Positions 30,201-45,000 of a DNA stretch of 64,000 bases are shown here, piece after piece. The translations under genes and the position numbers were made by a program. Under the pieces are notes generated by a model. The model was not told where the DNA came from. It made no database searches and was given only the letters and a program-made list of their open reading frames with translations. This DNA comes from Telmatactis stephensoni. Its lineage: Eukaryota > Cnidaria > Anthozoa > Actiniaria > Isophelliidae. The stretch spans positions 310,001 through 374,000 of the forward strand of contig JALIZF010001526.1 of assembly GCA_029948255.1 (NCBI GenBank), in the 5' to 3' direction. Position 1 is the first letter of the stretch. Every line of letters begins with the position of its first letter.

Positions 30201-33200
30201 CCCAAGGAATTCAAATTAAAGCTAAAATGTATATTGGTCATAGGTGTTAGAAACTGTAGTTATACTAGTATTGTAATATACCTTTGAGCTTGGTCGATCA
30301 ATGGCTACTTTACCCCACAGCATATCGACGACTTTCATTTGACCAAATTTTGCTCCAAGAAGCATCACACTCATACCGTCCTGAAAAAGACAGAGACAAT
30401 ACGATTAGCAAGATCAGTGTTGTAGCCTTAACCGGTCAAAGATATAAAGACAAATGAATCAGGGGTGAAAAATTCCTTTAAAATTATCTTGCTTTTTTTA
30501 TCTTACATTCAATTGTATAAATCATATATTTGTAGAGCGTGAGATCGCTGTTGCAACCTTTGCGGTTATTTCCGATTTACATGTCCTCCAAACTGTGACG
30601 TGGCAGCGGTTCCGTTTTAAAAGCGCACACGTGATTCTTCTACCAACGTGATGCTATATAAACAGGATAGTACCCGTTGGTCTGTTACAAAATTCATATA
30701 CATATAAAGTACCACGTGTTAAGCACGTGCTCTTCTGCGTATATCACGTGCTGATTACGTGAACATATGGTCTGCATTGTTTCTACTATATACAGGACGG
30801 CGTGCTGTAGTTGAGGTGAAAAGTTCGTTGTAATTATTTACCTTGTCTTCTTCTGTTGCCGATGCTCCACTTTGAAGAAGGAATTCTACAACCTCAGTGT
30901 GCCCCGCTCGCGCAGCAATGAGAAGAGGTCTTGACAGTACACTCTAGTAAAAAGAGTATAACAATTACTGTTAGATCCGTTAAAGTCATCGAGAGACAAA
31001 GAAAAGTTACCTTTATATATGAGTGCATTTGATGAAGCTTTGAAATTACAATTAACATTTGGAGCAACTGTTTATTGTACGTTTACCTTTTCCGTCGTAC
31101 AGCTTGAAAAGTTTAGAGCGACAAGTTTTTTGATGACTTTAATGCTTCCTGACTTTGCTGCCAACAGCATTACTGTCAGCCCATCCTGAAGAGTGAGGAA
31201 GCAAACGTGAAAATGAGAAACTATTAAAACACCATGGCTACCACCACCACTACCATTGTCATACCACAACCATCATTACCATACCACCACCTCTACAACC
31301 ACCATCACCAACACTACTACAACCACCGCCACTACAACCTCCACCACTACCACGTCCACCATGCACTACCACCACCACACCACCACCACCTACCATACCA
31401 CCACCACCCACTACCACCCCACCACCTACCACCACCACCACCACTACCACCACCACCACACTACCACACCACCACTACCACCACACCACCACCTACCACC
31501 ACCACCCCCCCACTACCACCACCTACCCCACTACCACCACTACACCCCCTACCCCCACTACCACCACCACCACCACTACGATACCACCACCACCATCATC
31601 ATCATCGTCATCACCATCATCATCAGTCATCATCATCAAAAATTTACATCAGCAGATAAGTCATATGATTTCATTGTCAAAAATGCTGTACACGGCCCTA
31701 CGTTTTCATAGAATTATATTCAGGTCACAGTTTGCACATCGTTCTGAGTTGTCCAAGTATACTACTTACATCATTAGGCTGTGTTAGAGTTTCTGGACGA
31801 GCCTTGTAGAATATACCAACAACTTCTTCGTGGTCTTTGACTGCAGCGTAGTGAACAGGAATCATTCCTTTCTATTCATTTGAAAAACAAATTATCATTA
31901 CAATCTTTCTTATCATCGATTGAAATACATCAGTATCATAGCACCATCAAACACACCACTGGAAAATTATCATTTGAAACAAAAACCGATGCCACCACCA
32001 TCATGACTGACGTTAGTATTGAAATGAAAAAGTTCATTGCCATCATAACGTATATTAAATAATTGCCATGTTGTTTTAAGTTGCAGATAAGGAAAATTGT
32101 TAGATTTACCGCATCAGAAGCTTTTGCGTCAGATCGAAGGCTAATTAACAGGCTACAGACATCAGCATGACCACTGTCGGCTGCCATGTGGAGTGGTAAC
32201 TTTTTATCCTGTAAACAAAAGCACAGGAGATTGATATCTAAGTAATCATAAATTACTCTTGTTCAATGAAACAGTGTTTCGACTGAAGGGTCGTTTTACT
32301 AAGCGCGAATCTCGCCCGCAGGCAGACTTACAAGAAGTCAAGAACAGGAATGCCATCTGCTACAGACATGATAAGTTCAAGAAGATGGAAGCGGATCGGC
32401 CACGTGTTAAGCAGAGAAAAAGGAGATGACATAAGAATAGCACTTATGTGGGCTCCACCAAGCAGAAGAAAGAGAGCTAGACCGAAAGACATTTGGAGAA
32501 GGATGGTGGAGAAGGATGGTGGAGAATGATAGTGGAGAAGGATGGTGGAGAAGGATATGGTTGAAAGATTTGTAGTGAGGCTAAAGTAGTGGCACAGAAC
32601 AGGTTAAAATGGAGGGATTTTGTAACTGCCCTAATTAGGGACTCGTGGCGCAGAAGGAATAAGAATAAGAATCCAAACCAGGGATACCATACCCTGTACA
32701 TTTAAGACAAAACATCAAATATCCACATCGTGTTAAGAGTTTCAGACTTTTTGATGGTCTTCGTAGAATCTAAACCTTTTGTACAAATACAAGTTTTATG
32801 TCCATACCATTGTTGCTGGGTCTACTAATGCGCTGTATCTAGTTATCAAAATCTTGACCAGGCCAGTGTAGCCTCTCTCGGCTGCAAGGTGAAGGGGCGT
32901 AATCCCAATCTAAAGAGAAACGAAAACAACATAAGTTGATTCCAATCGTAATTCATATTGAATATTTCTATACAACAAGCCGTGGTCGGACATCTGTTGC
33001 AACAACTTGCGCTAAGAATCGTAACCACGCTCCATGATATACTACGCCGCCTACTTTTAACTTTTGTACCACAACTTGAGCCTTATGTAACATCACTTTT
33101 AATAACCTAACGTTAATAATAGAGTGATTTAGCAAACGCGACGCGACGCGAAAACAGGACGTTAGATGATGAATTCTTCGCATTCGTTCGTTGCGTGACT

Positions 33201-35954
33201 ACCGTGACGACGTCGCGACGCCACGTTCAGGACGTCATTTCACTTGTTTTCACGTCCTCTTCTTGACGTCGGCGACGTCAACAGTCATTTCGAACAAAAT
33301 TCGTCAGCGCGCGCGGCGTCCTCTTTAACGTCGCGTCGTGTTTGTTAAATCACTCTAATAAAATGACAGTGCGCGCGCGTCACTAGGATATTCACTTGGT
33401 TGGTATTGAAGGATTTTGTAAGGATAAGAATTCAAACTTCAGCGAATTTACAATAAATACCCACCTTGGTTCGCCCGTTAACAAACGATTTGTGATCCAA
33501 CAGAATACATGCAACCTCCTCATGACCATACGTGGCGGCGTGATGTAGAGCAGTACTTCCGGTCTATAGGAAAAACAAACGTAGTAAATATCTCGCGTCA
33601 CGCAATAAAATTCACATTTACCAGCAATCTCGCGTCACGCAATAAAATTCACATTCTTCGCCAACAATACACCAGCAAGTCTTTTGTCCTTGTCATGGCT
33701 GTAATGCTCATGTGTAACACAATTGTCTCACATGTCACGCAGGTACTTTACATGGACTGGCAAGTAATTTACACGTCATGCAATCAGGTGGCTTCACGCA
33801 TCACGCAACTTATTTACACGTCACGCAATGGCATCAAACCATCTGTCACGTACCTCATCAAATACGTCTACCCGAGCCCCGTGATCCAGAAACACCTTGA
33901 CTACTTCTAAATTCCCGTGATGGGATGCAATCATCAAAGGAGACGCACCAATCTGATGAAGGGAAAAAATCACGTGACTATATAATACATGATGTCAATG
34001 TGAAAATGTGTTGTAAAAATAGAGGGACTTACGTCTGTTTTGCTGTTGATTCCTGATTGGATGAGGTGAAGTGGGACGTGTGGTGACGTCAGCATGGCCT
34101 TAAGGACGTCATAGTTGCCAGAGCGTGCTATCCAGTGTAAAGGAGTTTCTTTTTTCTGTGAATTAAAAAGGGTTCGTACAGTTATCAGGCAGCTCTGGGA
34201 TTTGGAAAATTTTCCACAGCTATTTTTTGTTCAAGTGTGAACAAATGAAACTAGAAATCTGTCACTAAGTGAATATACCATGAAAATATCGAGAATGTTC
34301 ATACAATACAATCATTCAGACAGAGCAGCATTCAGGGCAGACTAACTAGTTGAACGTTTCATCGTTCAGCAGCCGAAAAAGTTGGCTTATGTTGTGAAAG
34401 TATGTGGAAACAGGAGAATAAATCCAGAAACGTTGGGCGATTGTGGCACAACAGGTTGTCCTAACGAGCGCAACATGTTGAACCATTTTGTTTGTGTGCA
34501 ACATGCCTGTTTATCCAACCTTAGGTTGAGTTATTGAAAAAAAAAAACATTAAAAAAACCATTAAAAAATCAGGTTACAATAATGAATGGTTTATATTAC
34601 CAGTTTTGTAGTCATGGTCATGTTCGCACCATGTTCAAGTAGTAACTTTGCCATGTTGACTAAGTCATCTACATTTTCTTTGCGTCTGACTCTCTGACAG
34701 AGATGATGTAACGCTGTTTCTCCTCTCTGGAAAAATAGATACACAAACTCAGTGTCAGTAAGTCATTGGGAGTTGCAAATGGGAGGCTGAGGAGAAGATT
34801 GGAGAAAATACGATAGGTAATATCTGGTCAGCGCACGTCCAGACGTGCCACAGTTCTAAATTCCACCGACATATTCCAGGAAAATGCGATTTACCAAAGC
34901 GCTTTCCGCAGGCGAAGCGCAGATAAACGATCTCAACAAGCACTCAAATCAATAATGTTTTCAACTTACGTCGTTAGGAATGTTTACAACAAGTCTTGCG
35001 AAGGCGAAGGATTTGTCTCTGAACAGCTTGGCCACGATTTCCTTTGCAATCTCATAATGCCCGTTTGCGCATGCGTGGTGAAGTGGAGTTTCGCCATTCT
35101 GGAAATGAAGGAAAAGGAATTTGAAAAAGCCTTTAATTTATTAGATTACTGAAACTATACACAACTCACTCCTAGGTATATAATAGAATTAATTAGTTTA
35201 AATACCGTAGATCTTCGTGCAACTTCGACGTCTTCTTTTAGTAACAAATCCACAACTCCTAGATTTCCATTTCTTGCAGCCACGTGTAGAGCTCGTTCAC
35301 CGTTTTTCTAAAAAGAATTTGAAGAATCAGTACTAGATTCCAAAGCAGGCATTAAAATAGATTTAAAATGTGATTCAATTGATTTAATTAGAAATGGCCC
35401 GAGAAATCATTGTCCAATGCAGGTCTCTAATGAGATAGAAATGGAATAAAAAAGAAAAATACAAAAGGATTGAAAAATGGAAAATAGAATGTATGTTAAC
35501 AAACCTCGTTCTTTGTATCAGGGTTTGCACCGCTTCTAATTAAGATGTCGGCAACCTTCTCACCACCTTTGACTCTAGCAGCCATGTGTATTGGGGATTC
35601 AAGGTCCTACATGTGTTATATATAGAATAAGAAACTAGAATTTGAAAGAATATACCAACCACATAAAGAAGTCATGCAATACGCAATATTTTTTTCCTCA
35701 GCTAGGAATTGAAAAATTTCCTCTTGCAAAATACTTCCTCGAAAAAAGACAAGTTCAATGTAAGGCGTCAAATGTACTCACCCTTCCCCCGAAGAGTTCT
35801 TTATTGGAACCGTATCCTAGCAACAGCTGTAGCACGCCATGTTTACGACTCATGACGGATTCGTGAAGTGCGCTTAAATTATTCTAAAAGAAAAAAGGAC
35901 AAATGAAACTCAGGAAAGAATTTAAAAAGCAACCATAAAAAGGAAAAAAACGAG

Positions 35955-36010
<56 letters not shown>

Positions 36011-39000
36011 AGAAAAGAAAAACAAATTAATTAGGAAAAAAAAAAGAGAAAAGAATTTGCCCCGTGTGAGGATCGAACTCACGACCTTCAGATTATGAGA
36101 CTGACGCGCTGCCTACTGCGCTAACGAGGCAGATACAATGAACAGAGATGCTAGCTATTTATAAAGTCTTGGACAAAGATGGCATTCAAGGTCACTTACT
36201 TTATTCTTGATGTCTACTGGAACGCCTTTATCAAGCAACGCCTTGACAACACCCACGTGACCATTCCTTGCAGCATTGTGGATACATAGCGAGCCCTCCT
36301 GAAATTTCAAACCGCTTGTTAGACTGTTAGAAAGGAATTTGTAGGCACTAATCTCAATTATTAGGAGGATTAGTCGACCATCAGCTGACCAATCAGCAAT
36401 AGGTTCATACATACCTTATTTGGCATTTGTGGCAGCACTCCTTTCTTTAGCAACAACAACGTAGCGTCCACGTGACCATTTGCGCATGACAAATGAAGAA
36501 GTGTGTTTCCGTTCTGAAGGATGGAATAAAGCAATTTTAGGAGTGATGAATTTATGAATCTCGATTGATTAGAAATGAAAAAAGGCGCAAGTTACGAAAC
36601 TGGCGAAGTCTTTTTAACGCACAAAGAACGATCGTCCAAATGTTAATAAAAAATGATCACTACGCATTCGATAGTGATTCACGCAGTATGACAAAAAGGA
36701 AAAGCATCTTCAATGAATAAAATAGGGTGGTGATTCTCATCCCAATATAACTGACAGTCTTTAGAAAAGAAAACTATTGCTGCAGGAGAAAACTGAAATC
36801 GTACGAACCTTTGATCTTGTATGAACATCTGCCTTGATTTTGTCGATAAGAAATTCAATGATTCCAGTGGCACCTTTCATGGTGGCAAAATACAAGGGCG
36901 TACGATCCTCCTAGAAAACAAAGATATAAAAATATACGTTAAAGGAGATTATACAATAGTCATTTTGGCGATTAACCAATCAAAAGACGAGGAAATAGAT
37001 ACGTCAGTACGGTTAATGGGTTGGTTTTCGACAGCGAGTCACCATTAAAAAAATATTAAACAAACAAACAAATAAACAAACAGACAAACAAAACGGCTCA
37101 TAATTAGAAAGCGTCATTATACAAACAGTATATGATGGCTTTAAACTTAAAGATGTTCGAGAGAGTATTCCTAGGCGTTTTAAGGTGACTTACGCAATCT
37201 GGAATATCCACTTTAGCTTTAAGGGCGTGCAGAACTTTAAACATATGTTCATCTCCTTCCTTGGCAGCTATGTGAGCCGCTGTGAAGCCATCGTCCTGCC
37301 AATCAAAGAATGTGTTAATCACATGCATAAGAATGAAACAATAGTAATTTACAACAACATCGACGATCAGAAGATGATTTAGTGATGATTCAATCAGTGC
37401 ATGATGATAATATGATGAATTAGTATAGAGTGTTATTACTGCTGATTTATCAACTTGAAGGACGATACTTAGAGCTTTGCTCTTTTGCATGTGTGCGTCC
37501 TCCTGCGTCCCTACATCGTAAGGGATAAAAAACCATGCCTAAATTTAAAATCTAAACCTACGATAATTCATGCTGCTGGTACTGGTATGATGTTAGAAAG
37601 CAATGATTGTCAGGATGATACCAATACCTTCAATACCTTGAGTGCTAGAGACGTGTTTCGCGTCAGGTTGTTTTGTTGAGCGTTTCTCTCCTGATAATAT
37701 TGCTAACACAACGAGTAACACAAAACAAGGCTCTGGCACCCATAGTAAGCATTGAATGTTTCAACACAAATCGTGAGAGGAAGATAATGTGCATGATGGC
37801 GGCGATTGCGAGGGTTGGGTAGAGTTCTTACATTTTTTGCATCCAATTCCACGCCATAATGTATGAACAGCTTCGCCATGTCAATATCTCTTCGTTTAGC
37901 AGCCATATGGAGCACTGTGTCGCCATTTTTCTATACGAAAAAAAGAACCTTAAATCAGTACACGTAGACACGTAATTTCCTTGTTGGTCTTCCTGTGGTA
38001 CTTTAAATTGAGAGGAACTGGTACCTAGTTTTCAAACTTTAATAGCTCCCATTCCTCCCATTCCTCCCTTCCTCTTAAACACAGGAAGACCAAAAAAAGA
38101 CAAAAGTTATAGTTTAGATTCTCACTTACTCTTATGGCTTTGACTTGCTCATCTCCATGTCCTGATGCTAAAAGTTCCTTTACAGTCTGAATGTTCCCAG
38201 CATTGATTGCTAATATCAACGCGGTCTCTCCATTCTAAAACAAAAGCATTAAAGTCAAAAAATCAACATGTGATGAGGTATGCGTCGTATGCAAAATATC
38301 TAAGTAGAGGTAGTGAGGAAGAGTGCCAGCAGATGAAGAACAACTATGTGAATCTGCTGTTGTGAAAAGATTATTTACACTCGATTGCAGAAAGGTTGTA
38401 GTCTACATTTATACAAATATACAAATATCTAATGAGATGCAAAACCCAAAATACTGCTTAAATCAGCATTGCCTGCATGAAGTGCTTGCCAAAATATATT
38501 TTTAGTCTTTCTAAACTCTCACAGGAATAAAAAAAACTATATTTCGTGTAAGCGCTTATTTACAATCTCATTAGATATACTGAACAAATTAGATATATGT
38601 ATAAATGTATACTACAACATTTCTGCAATTGAGTGTATTTATTTATTTCATTTATTTAAGTTATGGTTTAGTTTGAGGAATTTAGTGAGAAATGAGACGC
38701 TTCATTAATAATTTAGAAGGGAACTGTTGGCATGGTGGTAGGGGAGGGGGTGGGGGGTGGGGATGGAATTTGTTAAAGCACTCCTGGTAGACCTTTTCTT
38801 AGTTTTGAGATACCGTCTATTAGGCTTCCAATAATTTGAAAATTAAACCCTTGATGGATTTTTCGAATTCCCGCCATTTTTTGCTAACCCCCAAATAAGG
38901 GAAAGCCAAGTCCTAATTGCCCGTCTGAAAACAAATCATTGAAAATAAAGAAAATTTTATGTCATCTACCGATAGTTTTATTTTTTTAGTGAAAGGCTGA

Positions 39001-42000
39001 AAGATCTAGAAAACTCTTTGATTTCATGTTGGCATGGAGCGCGAAAATTAAGCTTTTTTTTACAATGTTTGAATGACATTTCCGTATAAATTATTTCGGC
39101 GTAGGCTGTAGCTGGAAGAGATTACATAATTGTCAATCAGTCACCATGTCGACCAACACAAATTGCTAGTACGTTCTGACAATTCTACATCTTAAAAAGT
39201 AATGGAAATCATTTTCATTTTGGAATAAGTGGTCACAGTGGTTGGAACAAAGGAGAAGATTCCAAAACGCGCTGGGAGGCACGAAGTCTGTAATAAAATA
39301 TTACAAAAAGTAATTGAAAATGAATAGATATCACGGGGCTAATTTATTCCGCTTAGCGGAAAGTTTTCTTTTTATGAACCGAGAACTGATTGAGCAGATT
39401 GTTGAACGATGAATGGCCCACATTTTGAAACCATTTTTAAATAACTTTATGTTTTTTACTTTCGTTTTGTTTCGTTTTGTTTTGTTTTTCAAGAAGAAAG
39501 TTCAAGCCCAAACAAAAGGATTTTTTCCTTGACCAGCGCTCAAACATAAATATTTTCAATTAAATTTTAATTTCAGCGAGAGAGAAAAATTATCCTCTGA
39601 TTTTCCATATCAGCAAAATTTAAGCTTGTAAAATGTAAAATGTATAAGGAAATCATACAAATTCGCAATCACATCGATCGTAACGTACGTACGTACGGAT
39701 ATCGATGCGAGCGTCTGAACATAGTTTCCGTGCGTGAATTCTTCTCACCCGTTTAAAGAACAATTCTTGGCCAAGTGAAAGTTAGTTTATTGATAAAAAA
39801 ATACATTCTTCAACTCTCTGAAGAGCGCCAGGTGTGCAATTATAAATGAATCAGTGGTTTTTTTCTTCCCAGTGAAGCTAAAAGAAATGCACCCTGCCTG
39901 GTCAAAACAAACGTTTTGAGCAACCCGTGCAATAGATGGCATAGATGAGTCAGCTTGCGAAGTGAGATAAGTCAACCCACGTTTTACATAAATAAATTAA
40001 TACCTGATAATGGAGTATTTGTTTTGTAATTATCTCAATTGTCACTCGAAAAAGTAGATGAATATCAAATTCAGATATCAAGTAGTATTTCATTAGTCGA
40101 GAATTCATATTTACTTCGTTTAGAAATGAAAAAGTTAAAATTGTTTATGTCTTTCTCGATGTTATTGACAATGCTTGTTGCTGTTTTGAAAAGTAGGAAA
40201 TACTCGTTTCGTGCCTGTTAGATTGTCGAGTCTTTAGATCGATGTTATAACATCGATTAAAATTGACATAGTCCCTTTTAAACGACCGGTAACATAATTA
40301 AAACTCCTGCGAAATCCTGTTACATAGACCTCCCCGAACATCCTTAGCAGCTGATATGACTAAAGAGGGGAAACCGATTTTTGTATGAAAACGCCTGAAA
40401 AAGTTAAAAAGTTGGAAACACAAAGGTCATTGGATTTATAGGATTTCAGTACTAAAATTAAAGAGCAAATTTTGGACGAATAATAAAATCATGAAACGAA
40501 TTTAGGATTTTGGGTAATTTGATACACCAGTACAAATATTTAAAAAAGGCAGTGGAAATGATTATTGATTGGAGAAAGCCTGTCTTTAGGTGTCAAAACA
40601 GTTTCTGTTCGACAAATAATTCATTTTAGTTGGTGATAATATGGAATAAAGCCTCTTGATTAGTTACTTCGGTTCCGTTAATTTTGTATGGCTACGTAAC
40701 GATTGATAGTAGAGCAAGCTAAAAAATGAAAATAAAATAAGACAATAAAGAAGAGAACAGAAGTTCAGTTTTCAAACATCAATTCAAATATCAGTTAATT
40801 TTTTTCAAGGATATCAGAACAAGTGTCACTAGTTCATATCAACACATTTGAAAGAAAAGAAGAAGAAGAAGAAGAAGAAGAAGAAGAAGAAGAAGAAGAA
40901 GAAGAAGAAGAAGAAGAAGAAGAAGAAGAAGAAGAACCGAGAAGAAGAAAAAAAGTTACAAAATAGATTGAAATGCTCATTGTGAGTTTTCTTTGGATTT
41001 TCCGTTACTATATTTGGGTATACGAATAACATCTGCGATTGCCATTTTCAAATTAACATTTTTGAGGTATCTCATTAACTTTTACTTTGAATTGTTTTTT
41101 TCCCTCAAATCCCCAATACAAAGAGCTTTATATGTCAAGAAAATATAGATTGTAATAAAGACTCCTAGAAAGCAGAAATTATTATTATTATCTGATTGTT
41201 ATTATAATTTTAATTATTTGAGACTAAAACATTGTTAAACTGAATGTCATCAAAAACTAGCCAAGAAAATAAAAAATACAAATAAAGAACAATTTTTATT
41301 AAAAACTACCTTTCTGAATGACAGAAAGAATTTTCGATGAAAATATTAACGAACACAAAAGTCAAAAAAGTGACAATTGCCTTTTGTTGGTCAATTCTGC
41401 GACTAATTATTTTGAAAATCTTTATATTTACCTTGAACTGTTAGCCGTAGTTTTTGACAATCGATATAAAGGCGACAAATTTTACTATTAAATGAATCAG
41501 TTTGAAATACCATTTGATCGTTTTTCGTTGAGTTAAGATTTTCATCTCGTTGAAATACTATCAGGTTGAACTGAGTGGCTGCAAAGAATTTGGCAATCAA
41601 GGACTTCGACACTTAAATGTCACTAAAATTCTTGTCAGGGCAGTGTCAATTAGAGCAAAATGGAATTGCGCGCACAAGTTTGCTTTGCTTTTAGCCTTTC
41701 AACGGCTTGTTCGAAATGAGCTGTCTTATACATTGTTTTATCAATTTTCAATACCATGATCTCAATGTGCCCTTTTACACTAACACGTTTTATCTTTGCA
41801 AAAACCTTGTTTGTTTGTTTTTCTTTGTGAATATATTGCAAAACGTGGCAGTTTTTCAAGTGTATGATCATGAAAGTCTCCTTGTTTCAAACCTGGCATT
41901 CTCCTATTTGAGCAACTGAAGGAAACTTCAGTGAGAATTCACTGGATTTTGTCATTTTTAAGAGGCCAACTATAGAAAACAAGATCAGTAGACATCTTAT

Positions 42001-45000
42001 AGATGTCGCGTTGAATTAAATACCGCAAAGATAAAACAGTTTTGTTTGAACAATCTTCAGAAAAAAAGCACGCAACAGCTTCAAAATTCACGCACTGTTC
42101 AAAAATTCCAACTTCAACTTCAAAAATCACGAACTGTTAAAGCTTACCGCTACCTACCTCACATTCCATCCTTCTCTTACTAGATTTTCTCACATAAAAT
42201 TAATATAAAAAGTGTTTTCAATTTGAGCTTGTGAAGAACGAAGTCACGAAGTTCTCAGAGGATTGAAACGTTGCACTCAACACAGTTTCACTGAGAAACA
42301 CTAATACTTTGGTCGCGTCCTTACTCAAACATGGACAAATCTTTTTCTAATTAAACAATATATTCATTTTTCACTGCTATGGATACAGGGATTTTGCTGT
42401 AGAATCTGACATTTGGCTTTTGACACAATTTACAAAGCAAAACAAATACAGCGGACTCGGCAGATTCGCTAAGTCCATAGCAATTCAATCCCACAGAAAA
42501 ACTTTGGCAAAATTTTTGACGTGGGCCATTAGCTAAAAAAATGACACCTAAAAATAAACTTTTCTAGCCGGTTGAATTTGAAACAAAATTACAAAACACA
42601 CTATGTTTCAATATGTTTTAGAAAATGACATTTTGTTGGTGAATAAACTCTGTTTTCCGACAATTGAACTCTTCATTGATAACAATAATTTTGCTTTTGT
42701 CCTGCAGTTAACAGCTTAAATTTCTTCAAATTAGACCACAGTGCTGAAGTCGTAGAGTCACGATATTTGTACACTGGGGCATATGCATGGAAATAGAGAA
42801 AGACGATTCAGAGATCCCAAGAAAGTTTTGGTAACGCTGTATATATTGTTGTCGATAATTGTATGAGTCATTCGTAACCAGTAACCAACGTATCACTTGA
42901 ATAATCATTATACTTTACCAAGACAAAATCGTTGAAAAAACTGCCAAAGACGTTTCAAATCCTAGTAGTAATCGAGGATATAAGTTTTGGACAATCATTG
43001 CGTAAGTTTTCCGAATGTTTTCTAAGTGGGTTGTACCTTACTTCAGGTATTCTTAAAGATGGCGAAACCGTCCAAAAATATCTCGAGTTTTTAATTTTGA
43101 AAACTTCAAGGAGGCCTCTGTTTAGTATAAATAACGGATTTTTGATTTCTGGTAATTCGCTGAAATTATCTCGATCAGAAATCCGCTCGAGAGCTGATCG
43201 TCATAAAATTAGATTGTAAACAATTTGTACACACGGTCTATTAAAAAGAGTTAACTTTACCTCGTCTAAAGTCGGTTCTTCTTCACTTTCTAATTCATTC
43301 TCGTCACTGTCTAACTCCTCCAGAGTGGCTTCCTGGTTTTCTTCATTAGATTCCATGAACTGAAGTTTTCGAAGCTAAAGTCTTTGTTCAAAAGTTATGC
43401 TATTTAATTAGGCGTCGAGTGTTATGGCGATTCAAAGTCCGGAGTGTGTCGTCTCTATAACAAGTCCTTGTAATGGAATCAACTCTGAAAAACTTTTGAC
43501 TTGTAAAGCATATAATAAATTATTAATCATTGTATGACATCAGGCACTGACACAAAGGCTGTCGATAGTAGTGTACCAAAATTAGGAACGCTTCAGAAAA
43601 ACACCCCCCTCCCTCCATGCAAAAAGGCTAAAAAATTATTCCTCAAAAAATATTAAGAAATCTAGAAAAATGAATTCAGGGAAAATAGCTAGAAGCTGAA
43701 TAGTATACTTTTTCTCTTGTAAGCTTTCAAAATTATAACCGTAAAATTAATTTCCATGGCGACCCGAGAACAATTGATAAATCCACCAGTCATTTGATTT
43801 GTCCATTATTAAACTGAAAGTTAATTAAAATGGGATGGCGATATTTTTACTAAAATAATTCAAATTTTGCAAGTCCTTATATTCACTTTTTTGACATCCC
43901 AGCCGCAAAAGAACCTATGCAAAGTATTCACATTCCGTAATTTAGCCTAATCTTAGTGCCAACAGTTTTCGATCTCAGAAGGAATGAGAAAATTCTCAAA
44001 CATTATTTTCCTCGCGTTGACATCCATTCTCAACTAGCTATTACTTCAAAACCGGCGTAGCTTGGAGCGTCTTCCCGTAATTTTATTTTAGGACTGAGTA
44101 GCTAAAGCCTTTAAAAGTAATAATTAAACGACGAAAATCGGCCAATAGACAGATTAAAAACGTAAACAGTAATTTTATTTTCAAGGTCAAAAAAAAAACA
44201 AAAACAAAAACAAAATCGAAAACATACTAACCGACGAAAACTTTATCTAAAACCGAGAAAATGTTATTGAAAAGGTTAAAGATATTAAAACAAATCTGTT
44301 TTACGAAATTCTTAGGGATAGAGGAAGTTCAGTTTTAACTCTGAGAATTCCAATTAAAAAAAGAAAGGGGGAAAAAAAGACAAAAAGAAAAAGTTACAAT
44401 TCCACTGGCAAACAAAAGATGGATCAGCATGCATGAAAGATTTATGCAAAGTGTAGACTCATCTAGTAAACAAATACAGGAAAGTTTTAGAAAAAAACCG
44501 AACTCATAGCTAGATGAATCAAAATATAATGTAGTAAAATGCAGGGAATCTCAGAGAAAGCAGTGTTTGCATTCAGTTCAGGGCAAATTTGGGTTGGGAT
44601 GTGCTGATACTTTTTGTACCAGAAATGTTTTTCTTATTTTAGACCAAAAAGCTTAAGGTAATTTTCTCAATATATCCTTTTTCAGACCAAATGATCAAAA
44701 TCTATACCTATTGTACGTCCGACCAAATCCCCGAACAACATAATTTCACTGATTTTATTTTGAACAAATGAATAGTCCAATTTTAATCCGTTACACTGTT
44801 ACCAATGACTTGTAATTAGGCAAGCTGTTCTATGAAGAATCTCAATTTATTAATGCTTTTTGTATCAAGTGAGTAGTTTCGACACACAAATTACACTATA
44901 CTGAGCTAACGGCTTCAATAACTTAATTTAATTTCATCTCGGGCTGTGTTCGTCAATGGACGAGTTTCAGCCAGCCCCTGGAGGAAAAGACCTTCATGTT

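Noticed and set aside
31234..31711. Pro/His/Thr-rich ORFs of 141-151 codons and a Val/Gly ORF on the other strand
   Set aside because: Pure products of the CCA microsatellite inside a TRPN-B intron.
33583..33850. Regular short repeats resembling a CRISPR array
   Set aside because: Only two good copies, irregular spacing, animal intron; a simple duplication.
40829..41032. Poly-Phe ORF on the minus strand
   Set aside because: Translation of the (GAA)n tract.
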